Positions 9,346 to 19,608 are shown, counted from the first letter of the stretch. The stretch is 64,000 nt of DNA from Paenalicyclobacillus ferrooxydans (GCF_001399675.1 NZ_LJCO01000038.1:1-64000); one strand, 5' to 3'. The notes: generated from the letters alone by a model not told the origin. Numbers and translations: made by a program.

Positions 9346-10770
9346 TCAACGACGTTGCGCCCATTGGAGCAGTGCTTCGACAAGCAGGTCCTCTTGACCA
9401 GGCAATAAGGTTCTTACATCCCACGTGACATGTCCTCGGTGAACCCGACTAATGATTGCCCGCTCGGGAAGGGTTCTGAGTTCTGCAGCAAGGTCCTCCG
9501 CTGAGATCCCAGACACCTGAACCGTTAGAATGCGCGTTGGCAGTGTTTCTCCCGGGAACGCCCCCCCTCCGATGGTCGATTCACTGTCTCCAACTTCAAC
9601 GTCCATCAACACCCCTAGTTGCGAGTGCAAACGAATCACCTGTGCCAACTGCTCTGCTCTCGCGGCAACCTCAGCGTACGGAGCTGTGATCATCCGGACC
9701 ACGGGGACCTCCCTCTCTGTGAGTTTTTCGTCCAAATGGTCTAGCAGCGTATTCTCAAGCGCAGCGAGCGTCATCTTATCGAGTCTCAGAGCCCGAGCTA
9801 AAGGATGCTTTTTCATCGCATCGATCCATTTCTTACGCCCAACAATCATGCCTGCTTGGGGTCCGCCAAGGAGCTTGTCGCCGCTAAACGAAACGACATC
9901 AACGCCGGAGTGGATGCATTCGGGCACCGTTGGCTCGTCCCCAATGCCCCGCTCCGTGTAGTCGAAGAGAGCACCACTTCCAAGATCCTCGTAAAAAACC
10001 ACCCCGTGATCTTGAGCGGCCGCCGCCAGTGCTTCCCGTTCGGGTTGTTCTGTGAAGCCAATGATTCGGTAATTGCTCGTATGCACACGAAGAATGAGCC
10101 TCGTTTGATCTGATATCGCCTGCACATAATCATCGATTCGAGTCTTGTTTGTTGTCCCGACTTCAACGAGACGGACGCCGCTAAGCGCCATAATGTCGGG
10201 AATCCGAAACGAACCGCCGATTTCAACGAGTTGTCCGCGTGAAACGATTCCGTCGCCGCCTGCCCCTAGCGTACTCAGTACCAACAGCACGGCGGCAGCG
10301 TTGTTATTGACTGCAATGCCTGCTTCGGCCCCAGTCAACTCACAAAGAAGTGATTCGACATGACTATGACGAGAACCGCGCTCTCCGGAAGGGATGTCAA
10401 ATTCAAGGTTGCTGTACCCCTGCGCGACATTTACAACTGCTTCAAGTGCACGTCGGCTCAGCGGAGCGCGACCCAGGTTCGTGTGAATGATTGTCCCGGT
10501 GAGATTGATAACCGGTCGCAGCTGCGGCGAAAGCCTTCGTTGCAACCAGTGCTCTGTCATATCTGCGATCCGTTCAACAGAAGCCATCTCCACCCATGCG
10601 TCGTCGTCGATATCACAACTCTGGGCTTGCCTGCGAATATGTGACAGTGTATCCGTAAGAGCGGAAACCAACAGTTGATGACTGGTTTCTGAGAACCTTG
10701 TCTTGATGAGGTCGTGATGAAGCAGCTTTCCAATGGCAGGAAGAGAACGCAAGCGGTTTTGATTATTCAT
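9346..10770 (-). CDS. selA: L-seryl-tRNA(Sec) selenium transferase
   Basis: A 474-residue PLP enzyme that converts seryl-tRNA(Sec) to selenocysteinyl-tRNA(Sec) using selenophosphate. It shows [18 protein letters not shown] (89-106), the [20 protein letters not shown] block (120-139) and the PLP lysine in [12 protein letters not shown] (Lys299). The length is normal and the gene looks intact. No selB, selD or tRNA-Sec gene is visible in the window, although these often sit together. It is divergent from hemL. Its presence implies the genome makes at least one selenoprotein, such as formate dehydrogenase. Confidence 0.95.
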   Translation of the reverse strand: MNNQNRLRSLPAIGKLLHHDLIKTRFSETSHQLLVSALTDTLSHIRRQAQSCDIDDDAWVEMASVERIADMTEHWLQRRLSPQLRPVINLTGTIIHTNLGRAPLSRRALEAVVNVAQGYSNLEFDIPSGERGSRHSHVESLLCELTGAEAGIAVNNNAAAVLLVLSTLGAGGDGIVSRGQLVEIGGSFRIPDIMALSGVRLVEVGTTNKTRIDDYVQAISDQTRLILRVHTSNYRIIGFTEQPEREALAAAAQDHGVVFYEDLGSGALFDYTERGIGDEPTVPECIHSGVDVVSFSGDKLLGGPQAGMIVGRKKWIDAMKKHPLARALRLDKMTLAALENTLLDHLDEKLTEREVPVVRMITAPYAEVAARAEQLAQVIRLHSQLGVLMDVEVGDSESTIGGGAFPGETLPTRILTVQVSGISAEDLAAELRTLPERAIISRVHRGHVTWDVRTLLPGQEDLLVEALLQWAQRR

Positions 10771-10906
10771 GTCGAATCCTCCGTCGTACGGTCCAAATCA
10801 ATTCCCCTTCACTCTATCACAAGCTTTACATATCAGCGGCATGTCAATCATTATATTGGGTTGTGGTACCATGTTCGTTGATAGAGATTCAGGAAGGAAT
10901 GAAATC

Positions 10907-12223
10907 ATGGATACAACTCAGTCACGCCTGTGGTACGAACGAGCACAGGCCGTCATCCTCGGGGGCGTTAACAGCCCGTCCCGTGCTTTTAAAGCCGTTG
11001 GCGGCGGGTATCCCATTGTGATGGCAAAAGGCGAAGGTTCGCGTTTTACGGACGTCGATGGCAACAACTATATCGACTACTTGGCGGCTTACGGCCCTTT
11101 GATTCACGGTCATGCTCATCCGCAAGTCATGCAGGCACTAAAGGCTGCAGCAGATGATGGCATACTCTATGGAACTCCAACGAAATGGGAAGTCGAATTT
11201 GCTGAGATGCTGAGGTTGGCCATTCCGGATCTCGAGCGCATTCGGTTTGTCAACTCCGGGACCGAAGCTGTCATGACGACGATTCGGGTGGCGCGCGGGG
11301 TTACCGGCCGAAATAAACTGATTAAATTTGAAGGCTGTTACCATGGTCACTCGGATGCAATGTTGGTGGCCGCTGGTTCGGGCCCTTCCTCGATAGGTGT
11401 TCCGGACAGTGCTGGCGTTCCACAGACCACCGCAGCGGATGTGATTACCGTTCCGTACAACGACCTGAATGCCCTGGTTGACGCACTCGCGGTTCACGGT
11501 TCAGAAGTGGCTGCTGTCCTTGTTGAACCGATTGTGGGCAACTTTGGTATGGTTCCCCCTGAAAGTGACACGTATCTGCGAGACGTCATTAAAGTCGCTC
11601 ATCAGGCGGGTGCATTGGTTATCTTTGACGAAGTCATCACGGCGTTTCGGTTCCACTATGGCTCGGCAGCGCAACTGTACGACGTTCACCCCGATCTCTA
11701 TGCGCTCGGAAAAATCATCGGCGGTGGTTTGCCAATCGGAGCGTACGGCGGGAGCAAGGACCTCATGGAGAAGGTGGCTCCCCTTGGACCAGTCTATCAA
11801 GCGGGCACGATGGCCGGTAACCCAGCCTCCATGCGCGCTGGTATGGCATGCCTAAACGCACTGATGGACCCCAAGGTCTACGAACGCATGACACAGTTTG
11901 GTTTAACGCTCGAAAAGGGCATCTTAGCCAGCGCTGCGAAGGCGGGTCTTCCTGTCACCCTCAATCGGATTGGCGGAGCTTTCACCGTTTATTTTACGGA
12001 CCGTAAAGTCACACAGTACTCGCATGCGAAGGCTTCGGACTCTGAGCGCTTTGCAGCAATGTTTCGCGGCTTACTGAAACGGGGAGTGTTGTTGGCTCCC
12101 TCCAAATACGAGGCATGGTTCGTATCGACAGCTCATACAGAAGCTGATGTGGTCGCAACCCTCAAGGCCGTAGACGATACTTTTATGGAGATGGCCCAAC
12201 ACTCGCAGACACCTGTCACTTGA
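10907..12223 (+). CDS. hemL: glutamate-1-semialdehyde 2,1-aminomutase
   Basis: A 438-residue PLP enzyme of class III aminotransferase fold that makes 5-aminolevulinate for haem synthesis. It shows [16 protein letters not shown] near the N-terminus, [22 protein letters not shown] and the PLP lysine in [17 protein letters not shown]. The start is ATG at 10907 with AGGAAGGA 8 nt upstream; the frame is open further upstream but that part does not resemble the family. It stands alone, away from the other hem genes, and may be the second, GsaB-type copy found in some Bacilli. Confidence 0.95.
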   Translation: MDTTQSRLWYERAQAVILGGVNSPSRAFKAVGGGYPIVMAKGEGSRFTDVDGNNYIDYLAAYGPLIHGHAHPQVMQALKAAADDGILYGTPTKWEVEFAEMLRLAIPDLERIRFVNSGTEAVMTTIRVARGVTGRNKLIKFEGCYHGHSDAMLVAAGSGPSSIGVPDSAGVPQTTAADVITVPYNDLNALVDALAVHGSEVAAVLVEPIVGNFGMVPPESDTYLRDVIKVAHQAGALVIFDEVITAFRFHYGSAAQLYDVHPDLYALGKIIGGGLPIGAYGGSKDLMEKVAPLGPVYQAGTMAGNPASMRAGMACLNALMDPKVYERMTQFGLTLEKGILASAAKAGLPVTLNRIGGAFTVYFTDRKVTQYSHAKASDSERFAAMFRGLLKRGVLLAPSKYEAWFVSTAHTEADVVATLKAVDDTFMEMAQHSQTPVT

Positions 12224-12274
12224 CCGAGTCCCTGACCGTGAACTGAACAATACCCATCTGATGACACAGGCATC

Positions 12275-12320
12275 AAAAGGGCTGTCCAACACGTCTATCG
12301 ACGCGGTGGACAGCCCTTTT
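12275..12320. terminator. bidirectional terminator between hemL and trxA
   Basis: A 14-bp perfect stem, AAAAGGGCTGTCCA / TGGACAGCCCTTTT, between two convergent genes. T-rich sequence follows in both directions. Confidence 0.9.
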
Positions 12321-12340
12321 GTTTTGGTGCGAGCGTCAAA

Positions 12341-12658
12341 TTACATGACGTCCGCGAGTTGACCAACGAGATCGCCCTTTGGACGATAACCGATAATTTG
12401 CTTTACGACTTGGCCGTTCTTGAACGCCAAAATCGTTGGAATGCTCATGATGCCAAACTGTTGTGCAGTTGAAGGGTTGTGGTCTACGTCGAGCTTCCCG
12501 ACAACCAATTGGTTTTGATACTCATCGGAAACCTCTTCCAACACTGGGGCCATCATTTTGCAAGGACCGCACCACGTTGCCCAGAAGTCCACGAGCACCA
12601 GTTTATCAGACTGCACAAATGCAGCAAAAGTATCATCCGTTACTTGTTGTGTTGCCAT
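12341..12658 (-). CDS. trxA: thioredoxin
   Basis: A 105-residue cytoplasmic thioredoxin with active site WCGPC (Cys30 and Cys33), the buried Asp in LVDFWA, and the cis-proline loop in MSIPTILAF. It reduces disulfides in ribonucleotide reductase, methionine sulfoxide reductase and similar partners, using electrons from thioredoxin reductase. The start is ATG at 12658 with GGGAGG upstream. A TACAAT -10-like element lies about 60 nt before it. The gene is single and ends at the shared terminator with hemL. Confidence 0.97.
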   Translation of the reverse strand: MATQQVTDDTFAAFVQSDKLVLVDFWATWCGPCKMMAPVLEEVSDEYQNQLVVGKLDVDHNPSTAQQFGIMSIPTILAFKNGQVVKQIIGYRPKGDLVGQLADVM

Positions 12659-12766
12659 ATTCTATCGAACCTCCCAGCATCAAGTCGTACCTTTTGGCAC
12701 GTTTCTCTTCACTTGGTTATTGTACCACACCAAACCATTTTACCGACAGCGGGAAACGATCTGTAC

Positions 12767-13861
12767 CTATGGGGCGCTGCGCACCTGCCGACTCACCTGG
12801 AGAGACAACATCAGCGCAATCAGAGTCAAGGCACCCGCAATCCACCAGGCCACAATCAAGTTGTACCGTATGGCCACAGTCTGCAATGGCAACAGCCAGT
12901 ATAACAGCGAAGCTGCGATTAGTATACCCGGAACGAGTTTGTGTCGCAGACGGAAGAACCCGTAAATCAACCCACCTGCAGCCAATGTTAAACCGCCTGT
13001 CAGGAGTGCTTCTCCATTCAGTTGCCATCTTGTCAACGAGATTCCAATCGCGGGCACCACTGTACTTTGAAACACCATCGCTCCGGTAATGTTACCCAGC
13101 GCAAGGCCGTCCTTGCCCTGTCGAATCCATACCACGCTGTTCAGGGTTTCCGGAAGCTCTGTTGCTAACGGAATCAGAATTGCTGACAAAACGAACGGAG
13201 GAAGGTTCCAAATCGTTGCAATCTCCTCAACCCCTTGAGAAAGCAGATGTGCCCCACCGACAATTGCGAGCAGTGACAAGGTTAACTGAAAACCGACTGC
13301 TGTGCCGCTCGGCGTCTCGGCTTTCCACTGCAGATACAGTGGATGCAATTCCTCAGACTCTGTTGACCCTCCTGCTCGAATCGTTTGCCAAACAAACCAC
13401 CCGTAGACGAGGAGCAGTAAAAAAGGCGCTGCCCTGTGCAGCAACGGCACCTGCACAATGCCGCTGATCAGAACGAACGAGTAAGCAACGAGAAAAGTCC
13501 CCATATCTCTGTGAAAAGCTCGATTCTGGATCATCAGCTGCGCTGGATTCCTGACCTTTTTTCTCGTTAAAAGCAGTGACAAGGCAATAATGAGAGAACC
13601 TAGTGTGACCAATAAAAAAGGGGCTCCAAGTATTCCCCCTATGCCGACCTCTTGTGAAGCCTGATTGCCCCGACCGAGGAGGATTGCCGTCACTGGCACC
13701 GCTGTCTCCGGAAGCGCCGTTCCGAGGGCTGCGAGCACACTGCCAACAGCGCCCTGTCCCAGCTTTAACTTCACACCGAGCCATTCAACAGCATTGGTGA
13801 ACAGCTCAGCGCCAAACAACACTAACAAGAGTGCCAAAATCATCAATGCCGCAACCCGCAT
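12767..13861 (-). CDS. CaCA-family cation exchanger
   Basis: A 364-residue membrane protein with about ten hydrophobic segments. Two inverted halves each carry a family alpha repeat: SVLAALGTALPETAV in the first and AILIPLATELPETLNS in the second, with the acidic residue that binds Na+ or Ca2+. This is the sodium/calcium exchanger superfamily (YrbG-like). It probably exchanges Ca2+ or another cation against H+ or Na+. The start ATG at 13861 follows a G-rich ribosome site; a GTG 13 codons earlier is possible. The ion specificity cannot be read. Confidence 0.82.
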   Translation of the reverse strand: MRVAALMILALLLVLFGAELFTNAVEWLGVKLKLGQGAVGSVLAALGTALPETAVPVTAILLGRGNQASQEVGIGGILGAPFLLVTLGSLIIALSLLLTRKKVRNPAQLMIQNRAFHRDMGTFLVAYSFVLISGIVQVPLLHRAAPFLLLLVYGWFVWQTIRAGGSTESEELHPLYLQWKAETPSGTAVGFQLTLSLLAIVGGAHLLSQGVEEIATIWNLPPFVLSAILIPLATELPETLNSVVWIRQGKDGLALGNITGAMVFQSTVVPAIGISLTRWQLNGEALLTGGLTLAAGGLIYGFFRLRHKLVPGILIAASLLYWLLPLQTVAIRYNLIVAWWIAGALTLIALMLSLQVSRQVRSAP

Positions 13862-13956
13862 AGCCTTCCCCCCAAAACACCGTCCATAGACTTTACGCAC
13901 AAGCCCGTCCGATTATGCGAAGGGATAGCGGAACGCGGACACCAAAAACGACGAAT

Positions 13957-13985
13957 GGCGTGCCAGACCACTCGGTCTGCACGCC
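13957..13985 (-). terminator. terminator after the anchored protein gene
   Basis: On the minus strand GGCGTGC-AGACC-GAGT-GGTCT-G-GCACGCC is followed by ATTCGTCGTTTTT. It would end the transcript of the 14.0-15.6 kb genes. Confidence 0.7.
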
Positions 13986-14009
13986 AACCTAAACGCCTCC
14001 AACTCTTGT

Positions 14010-14900
14010 TTAATCCCCGGACAACAATCGACTGATAAACGGTTTGGCTATCTCGTGGACGTCTGCCTTGCGATCGACGAAGAGAGCAAACCAGTTGTCC
14101 TGATTACCTGTTAAGAACCAAATCTTTCCCTCATCACCAATCACTGAGGTCTCAATGACATGGGACAACCCGACCTCACGTTGAAGGTTGGTGACTGACT
14201 TTTTATAGTTGCGAAGAACTTCGAGGAAGCCGTACTCATACTCTCTGTCAGATGCCCCAGCGGTATCGTTGTGGAATGCCACCCATCCCATGACATTCGC
14301 GTCTTCTGACAACCGTAAAAACACCTCATGCCAATCCGCTGAATCAAACTCCGGCACTGAAGCTCCATGCAAAAAATACGGAAGTCGATTGCGGTCAAAT
14401 ACTTTCTTCCCTTGCGATTGGCGCGTCCGATATTCAGAAGGGACAACCTCGACGTCTCGGTGGGGTTCAAGCTCCGCCTCATTCCGCGGCGTCTCTTTGG
14501 TCACTTCAGCGGCTTTCCCTGCATCCGCACGCACTGCCTCGGCATCATCAGACCATGTTTTAGTCTCATCTTGAGTTGAAACATGGAGGCCGGTATCACG
14601 TGTCTCAGCCGCAGTCTCTCGCCGATCTCTGCGTCGCGAGTACTCCCTGTTTGGCGACGCTGTTGTGGATTCTTCAGATGCGGCTGCCGCAGTGGCCTGC
14701 GGTGCCTCCATTGTGCTTACGGCTAACTGTGTGTCTGGTAAAGGACGACTTGGTTCAGTGGATGTCGTCTCGACATCGGAATTTTTCTGGACCTTTTTGG
14801 CATTTGACCGGCTGCGCCGGACCATCAGCACGTTCATCCAAATCAGCAAGCATATTAGGACAAGTACAACGGCTACCACAGCAAGCATGGAACCCTGCAT
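14010..14900 (-). CDS. membrane-anchored protein of unknown function
   Basis: A 296-residue protein. Residues ~5-28 form a single N-terminal membrane anchor (VVAVVLVLICLLIWMNVLMV). A charged, low-complexity linker follows (~30-155, rich in Ser, Thr, Glu and Arg). The C-terminal ~130 residues are a compact, unrecognised domain beginning around YFLHGASVPEFDSADWHEVF, with a late strand-like part (VIGDEGKIWFLTGNQDNWFALFVDRK) faintly like a roadblock or PAS fold. It follows the HlyD-like adaptor gene by about 50 nt on the same strand, which suggests a common envelope role. I do not recognise the family. Confidence 0.72.
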   Translation of the reverse strand: MQGSMLAVVAVVLVLICLLIWMNVLMVRRSRSNAKKVQKNSDVETTSTEPSRPLPDTQLAVSTMEAPQATAAAASEESTTASPNREYSRRRDRRETAAETRDTGLHVSTQDETKTWSDDAEAVRADAGKAAEVTKETPRNEAELEPHRDVEVVPSEYRTRQSQGKKVFDRNRLPYFLHGASVPEFDSADWHEVFLRLSEDANVMGWVAFHNDTAGASDREYEYGFLEVLRNYKKSVTNLQREVGLSHVIETSVIGDEGKIWFLTGNQDNWFALFVDRKADVHEIAKPFISRLLSGD

Positions 14901-14950
14901 ACGCCCGCCTCCTCTCCTTGCCGATTCTCTGGTTTACCCAGTTTGGTATT

Positions 14951-15595
14951 TTAATGTCTGTGAATTCGAACCGTTGCATTCATCTGTGGAATGATATACT
15001 TTCCGTCTCGTCCCGAAAATGAGATTTTGATCGGGATCCGCTGTACGGTCTTTGTGAATGATCCGGTCGAGGCACCCGTCGGCAACGGCGATGACGCTGC
15101 GGCAGACTGGTTTCCGATGTTCACGACGGTTCCCGTAAAAGAGTCTCCAGGGTAAGCGTCAATGTAAATGTCTACTATCTGACCCACGGCGACATTCCTG
15201 ACTTCTGTCTCAGGAACATAGGCAGTGATGTATTCTGTGTTCAGGTTGGCAATTGCCCCAAGCATAGTGCCTTGGCCAATGACTTCCCCGGCTGTGGCTG
15301 CGTTCTGCAACACCTGTCCGCTCGCAGGAGCTGTAACGTTAATGGTTTGCCCAGTCGGCAACTGTTCAACACCAATGACGTCTCCTGAGCTGACTGTTGC
15401 GCCTTGCGACATGGTCCACTTGGTCAACTTTCCAGGCGTTAATCCAACGACGTATGTCATATCAGCATCCACATGCGCGTCATTCACGGTGATATAGTTG
15501 TGCCGGTTATAGAAGTACCATACGCCTCCGAGCACCGCCGCGATGAGGACAATGAATATAATGATGTTGACAAGAATAATCTGCCTCGCTCGCAT
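14951..15595 (-). CDS. HlyD/EmrA-type efflux adaptor, short form
   Basis: A 214-residue protein with an N-terminal membrane segment (~6-28) followed by a biotinyl-lipoyl-like half-motif (APASGQVLQNAATAGEVIGQGTML) and a beta-barrel region (ITAYVPETEVRNVAVGQIVDIYIDAYPGDSFTGTVVNIG). This is the membrane-fusion-protein architecture, but the long coiled-coil hairpin of HlyD is missing. In Gram-positive bacteria such adaptors work with MFS or ABC exporters. The ABC permease and ATPase genes immediately upstream on the same strand are plausible partners. Confidence 0.82.
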   Translation of the reverse strand: MRARQIILVNIIIFIVLIAAVLGGVWYFYNRHNYITVNDAHVDADMTYVVGLTPGKLTKWTMSQGATVSSGDVIGVEQLPTGQTINVTAPASGQVLQNAATAGEVIGQGTMLGAIANLNTEYITAYVPETEVRNVAVGQIVDIYIDAYPGDSFTGTVVNIGNQSAAASSPLPTGASTGSFTKTVQRIPIKISFSGRDGKYIIPQMNATVRIHRH

Positions 15596-15803
15596 GTCCT
15601 TCCCTCTCTCTCACTGATTGTACGAAAACTTTACTCAGCATATTTTTCAATCGCAAAACAATCTTATTGTAATATGGGCAGACCCAAAATGGAAGTCCCG
15701 ACCGAGGGAAACTCCTTACAGGATGACCCACATCTCTCTCGACAATGCACGCCATTGACCATACCGCGGCCGAGAGGGACTCATGTTTAGACCAACAGCT
15801 CAC

Positions 15804-16643
15804 TTATTGGTAGTTTTTTTCGTCACTGCGCGAAACACCGGGCATGAAGGAGAGGACTTGAGGCCGCAGCCGCCATACACCAAACGTCAACAAAACAGCA
15901 GCCAAAACGGTGTAGAACACGATAAAAATGACCCACGAATGTGCAGTGCCTTGAACCGCGTTTTCAAGCCGTGCTTCTACCCATAGAGGATTCAGTTGCA
16001 GGACGTCGGAACCCCATTGCACCAAAAACGCATCTACTGGAAAACGTCCAGCGGCAAACTGTAACCCATAGCCGAGGATCCCTGAGACCAGGGTCATAAA
16101 TGTCACTGTGGAATAGGACAGGACTGTACTCCATCCGGATCGCAAAGCCAACGTTGACCAGGCAACGCTCAATGCGGCAATCGCTAATATGGTGTACAAC
16201 TGAAACCCAAACACAGCCAGCGCTTCCTGCGGTACTGCACCACCAAACAGGAACACGAGGCTGTAAAGTGGAAGCGTGACAACGACGAGCAAAGCCAGCA
16301 AAGCGCTCGACGAGATAATCTTTCCAATCAGAATCTCTACCGGGCTAAGCGGTGTCGTCAGTAAAACCGCGAGCGTCCTTCGCTCACGTTCGCCGCTGAT
16401 GGATCCGGCCGCAAACGCCGGCGTCAAAAACGTCACAACTATCATTTGAAGCAGACTGACGACAAGGAAAACCTGCTCGCTTCGAGCAGGCAGTAAAAGC
16501 GCAAACTGACCTTGGACATTTTCGTAGAGCAAGAAAAACGTTAAGGCGGCCATACTTAACAAGTACGCAGTGATGACAATCGGCGCCCGGTTTGTTCGCA
16601 TCCGCTGACGGAATTCCTTGTTTAACAACGGATTGTGTATCAC
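15804..16643 (-). CDS. ABC-2 type exporter permease
   Basis: A 279-residue membrane protein with about six hydrophobic spans. The typical ABC-2 coupling segment lies between spans 2 and 3 (ISGERERRTLAVLLTTPLSPVEILIGKI). It overlaps the ATPase gene by 4 bases (ATGA), so the pair is translationally coupled. Together they form an exporter of the kind accompanied by a large exoprotein (compare the Gld-type systems). The substrate is unknown. Confidence 0.88.
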   Translation of the reverse strand: MIHNPLLNKEFRQRMRTNRAPIVITAYLLSMAALTFFLLYENVQGQFALLLPARSEQVFLVVSLLQMIVVTFLTPAFAAGSISGERERRTLAVLLTTPLSPVEILIGKIISSSALLALLVVVTLPLYSLVFLFGGAVPQEALAVFGFQLYTILAIAALSVAWSTLALRSGWSTVLSYSTVTFMTLVSGILGYGLQFAAGRFPVDAFLVQWGSDVLQLNPLWVEARLENAVQGTAHSWVIFIVFYTVLAAVLLTFGVWRLRPQVLSFMPGVSRSDEKNYQ

Positions 16644-17569
16644 TCTGTCATCACCTCGCCTGTCAGTCGCAAAAACAGTTCCTCGACGTCTGTCTCATAT
16701 TCGAAGAATTGATGAACAGAAATCCCCCTCTGTACCATCTCCTCCAAAAGCCGCGCCTGTTGGTCCACGGTACCGCCGTAAAAGACTTCCACAAATTCAG
16801 GACCGATGTGATAGTTCAGTACATGCTTGTCCTCAGTGAGAGCGGACTTCCAAAGGTCGTCTGACCCAGTTCCGACAATCCGGATGGTCCGATATGCAGT
16901 TGAATGATTTTTTAACACATTGACAGAGCTTACCGCCATCATCTCGCCAGCCCGCATGATAGCGAGCTCATCCGCGACCTCGACAAGTTCGTGCAGGATG
17001 TGTGAGGTCATCAGGATTGTCTTCCCCATCTCTTTCAGTCGTTGTAACACGGATCGCAGTTCAATCCGAGAACGAGGATCAAGGCCTGAAGCGGGTTCAT
17101 CCAGAATCAGCACTGGCGGATCGTGCATCAGACAACGCGCCACCTCGAGTCTCTGCTGCATTCCGCGCGACAGCGTGTTGACGTATGCCTCTCGCTTCGC
17201 CGCCAAACCGACCCAATCAAGGTACTCATTACAACGCTGCCGGGCAATATCCCTAGGCACTCGGTAGCAGTCAGCATAGAACAACAAGTATTCTTCGCAG
17301 CGAATGTCATCAAATACACCAAACGAGTCTGGCATATATCCGATGGACCTCCGGACACCCACCGGGTCGGTCGAGACCTCAAAACCGTTGACGTATGCTT
17401 TTCCTGAAGTTGGTGTTGTGAGCGTAACTAACATCGATAGTGCGGTGGTTTTGCCAGCGCCGTTTTCGCCAATGATACCGAACACGGTGCCTTGGCGAAC
17501 ATTTAAATTCAATCGATTCACCACGAGCTGCTTTGCGTATTTTTTGGACAGGTTCTGTGTCACAATCAC
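16640..17569 (-). CDS. ABC exporter ATPase
   Basis: A 309-residue ATP-binding subunit of the ABC-2/CcmA/NodI class. It shows Walker A GENGAGKTT, signature LSRGMQQRLEVARCL, Walker B LILDEPASGLD and the H-loop ILMTSHIL. A C-terminal ~80-residue extension is normal for this group. It overlaps the permease gene downstream and the large exoprotein gene upstream by 4 bases each, so the three form one coupled operon. Confidence 0.94.
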   Translation of the reverse strand: MIVTQNLSKKYAKQLVVNRLNLNVRQGTVFGIIGENGAGKTTALSMLVTLTTPTSGKAYVNGFEVSTDPVGVRRSIGYMPDSFGVFDDIRCEEYLLFYADCYRVPRDIARQRCNEYLDWVGLAAKREAYVNTLSRGMQQRLEVARCLMHDPPVLILDEPASGLDPRSRIELRSVLQRLKEMGKTILMTSHILHELVEVADELAIMRAGEMMAVSSVNVLKNHSTAYRTIRIVGTGSDDLWKSALTEDKHVLNYHIGPEFVEVFYGGTVDQQARLLEEMVQRGISVHQFFEYETDVEELFLRLTGEVMTE

Positions 17570-19608
17570 TGGGTAATCGCCCCCGCAACGGGATAAATGG
17601 CCACGTTACCAAACTCCCGGACTAGAACGAGTGTATGGTCTGAAGATGTTCGAATGTCACTCGTAATCGACGGAACACCGGGTGTCCGATCCGTTGTCGT
17701 TGCAACCAACAACACATCACCTCTATCTCTGGAACCTGCGAGAAGGTTGACCTGGGCAGCGTAATTACTGAGAGAACGGCCAATCCCGCGCGTCAGATCG
17801 CGGTTATAGCTGCCATAGGAAGCAAGGTAAGACCCGTCCACAGACGTATTGGAGGTACTCTGACTGACATTCACCGCAGCACCGGGGCTCAGATCTCCGA
17901 GCATAATCAGTTTGCCGTTCCAGCACAACGCAGCATCATGAAGTTGGTAGGGAGTCTCATTGGCCACTGCCCCTGTTAACTGTTTTCCAGATGACCATAG
18001 CTGCATGTCAACCTGCCCCTGATTCACTACGGCCCCAGATGAAATGACGTCATGAACCGTCCAGCGCCCGACCTGTGGGTAATGGACGACGGTGTACGTC
18101 CCGTGGATGACGCTTGGACCCTGGGACAGAGAATGAACGTCCTTTTGCGACATCGGCAAGACCAGCATCTGAGCACTACTCGAGACGTCAACAGGCCCGA
18201 TGGACGGGGACATAAAACTCCGTACTCCGTAGCCTTCGGCAGCGCCGTCACCAACGAGATCGAACACACCTACGCCTTCCGTGAGCAAGCCTTGCGGCCG
18301 CTCTTGGACACCGAAGCCGTACATGGTGAGCGTTGTGAAAAGACTGACGACAGGCAACACAATCCATCCCCAAGGCTCTCGGCGGAACCGGCGCAGTACC
18401 CAGAACAACAACGGGCCAACAGCCAAAACATAAACAGCAAACATGATGCCCCAAAAAGGCAACGAAGGCACGCGAAGCGGCGCGAGCACGGCACTGGCTG
18501 ATGCGAGACTGTCGATGGGCTGTGCCGTCAACTTTGGCGGCAATGCACTCAGCGGCTGCACATGAATTCGACCAAGAACCTGGGTCCACAATGACGCGTT
18601 GTTGGACCACGTCAAAAGCGCTGGTTCGGACGGTGAGAACGCTGTTTCAACGACAGTACCCCGCCCCATCGTGATTTCCGCCACGAGTGGTATCGTCTGT
18701 GTCCCTGCCAAAAGTTGTGCATCTGTGTTGAGTCCTGCCGTGGAGACGGATACGGCCTTTGCCGGAGCCGTCGTTGTGCCGGCAAACCGAGCAAATAAGG
18801 CGCCCGGTGCCTTGTGCGATGTGCCCGGCAAAAGCGGTAAAATCGACGCTTCCCATGGCGGTGGATCCGGGGTTGTCCCAGTGACTACCAAGAGTCCGCC
18901 GAGTTTTACCCACTCCAGTAAACCCTGGCGGTTTACATTGTTCATTTGTTCCAACTCATCAGGCGTCGATACAATCGCTGTGAACGTAGCCAACAAATTG
19001 GCGTATGTTGGCAACGCGTTCGGTGCAAAGGTCATGGGCAATACAGGCAGTCCGCCCGTCCCATTTGTACTGCCTGTCAGAAACTGAGCTGCTTCTGCTC
19101 TGTTGGACAAAACGCCAACAAACGCAACCTGTCCAAGCTCATTTCCCGATAAACGTGTTTGTGACACAACCTGATTGTTCACCAGACAGTTCACGACTCC
19201 ATTGCGGTATACAACCCAACCGGGAATGGCTAAGTCTTTTGTCGTGACCCTGCCCTTTTCAAGATGGACACCCCACTCCAGTGCACCAACTGCATTGCGG
19301 GTTGCGTCAAACGCATCATTAACGACAACTTGAACCACGACATCCTCTGTTGTCTGAACGTCGTCGAACGTCAGTTTAATTGGCACCCATCCATAACGAT
19401 CATAAAAACCGTTGAACCCTACAGCGGCCGTCATTTTCACAGACGGTACGGGTATTGCACTCGCGCTCACGACACCAGGCAAAAACACGCTGATGGAAAA
19501 AACAACAGCAACTGCAGCCATCACCACTCGCCACAAAACTCGAACTGTCTTGCGTGTTATATATGTACGGAAGGAGTGGTGCCTTGCACTACGGTTCACG
19601 CTTTCCAT
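17566..19608 (-). CDS. large membrane-anchored exoprotein linked to the ABC exporter
   Basis: About 680 residues. An N-terminal hydrophobic segment with an Ala-Ser-Ala end (VVMAAVAVVFSISVF..SASA) looks like a signal peptide. A long extracellular part with beta-rich segments follows. Two membrane spans sit around 400-450 (WGIMFAVYVLAVGPLLFWVL and IVLPVVSLFTTLTMYGFG), and another extracellular domain closes the protein. This resembles the large exoproteins that accompany GldA/GldF-type ABC systems, but no catalytic motif is seen. It overlaps the ATPase gene by 4 nt. The start is uncertain: ATG at 19608 leaves room for a promoter shared with divergent moaA, while the frame is open to 19779. Confidence 0.75.
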   Translation of the reverse strand: MESVNRSARHHSFRTYITRKTVRVLWRVVMAAVAVVFSISVFLPGVVSASAIPVPSVKMTAAVGFNGFYDRYGWVPIKLTFDDVQTTEDVVVQVVVNDAFDATRNAVGALEWGVHLEKGRVTTKDLAIPGWVVYRNGVVNCLVNNQVVSQTRLSGNELGQVAFVGVLSNRAEAAQFLTGSTNGTGGLPVLPMTFAPNALPTYANLLATFTAIVSTPDELEQMNNVNRQGLLEWVKLGGLLVVTGTTPDPPPWEASILPLLPGTSHKAPGALFARFAGTTTAPAKAVSVSTAGLNTDAQLLAGTQTIPLVAEITMGRGTVVETAFSPSEPALLTWSNNASLWTQVLGRIHVQPLSALPPKLTAQPIDSLASASAVLAPLRVPSLPFWGIMFAVYVLAVGPLLFWVLRRFRREPWGWIVLPVVSLFTTLTMYGFGVQERPQGLLTEGVGVFDLVGDGAAEGYGVRSFMSPSIGPVDVSSSAQMLVLPMSQKDVHSLSQGPSVIHGTYTVVHYPQVGRWTVHDVISSGAVVNQGQVDMQLWSSGKQLTGAVANETPYQLHDAALCWNGKLIMLGDLSPGAAVNVSQSTSNTSVDGSYLASYGSYNRDLTRGIGRSLSNYAAQVNLLAGSRDRGDVLLVATTTDRTPGVPSITSDIRTSSDHTLVLVREFGNVAIYPVAGAITQ

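Noticed and set aside
9346-10770. A selenoprotein gene or tRNA-Sec in the window to match selA
   Set aside because: I looked for UGA-interrupted conserved genes and for a long-armed tRNA near selA and elsewhere and found none.
10769-10906. Longer hemL reading frame
   Set aside because: The extra 46 residues do not resemble the family, and AGGAAGGA with good spacing precedes the ATG at 10907. The segment is the selA-hemL promoter region.
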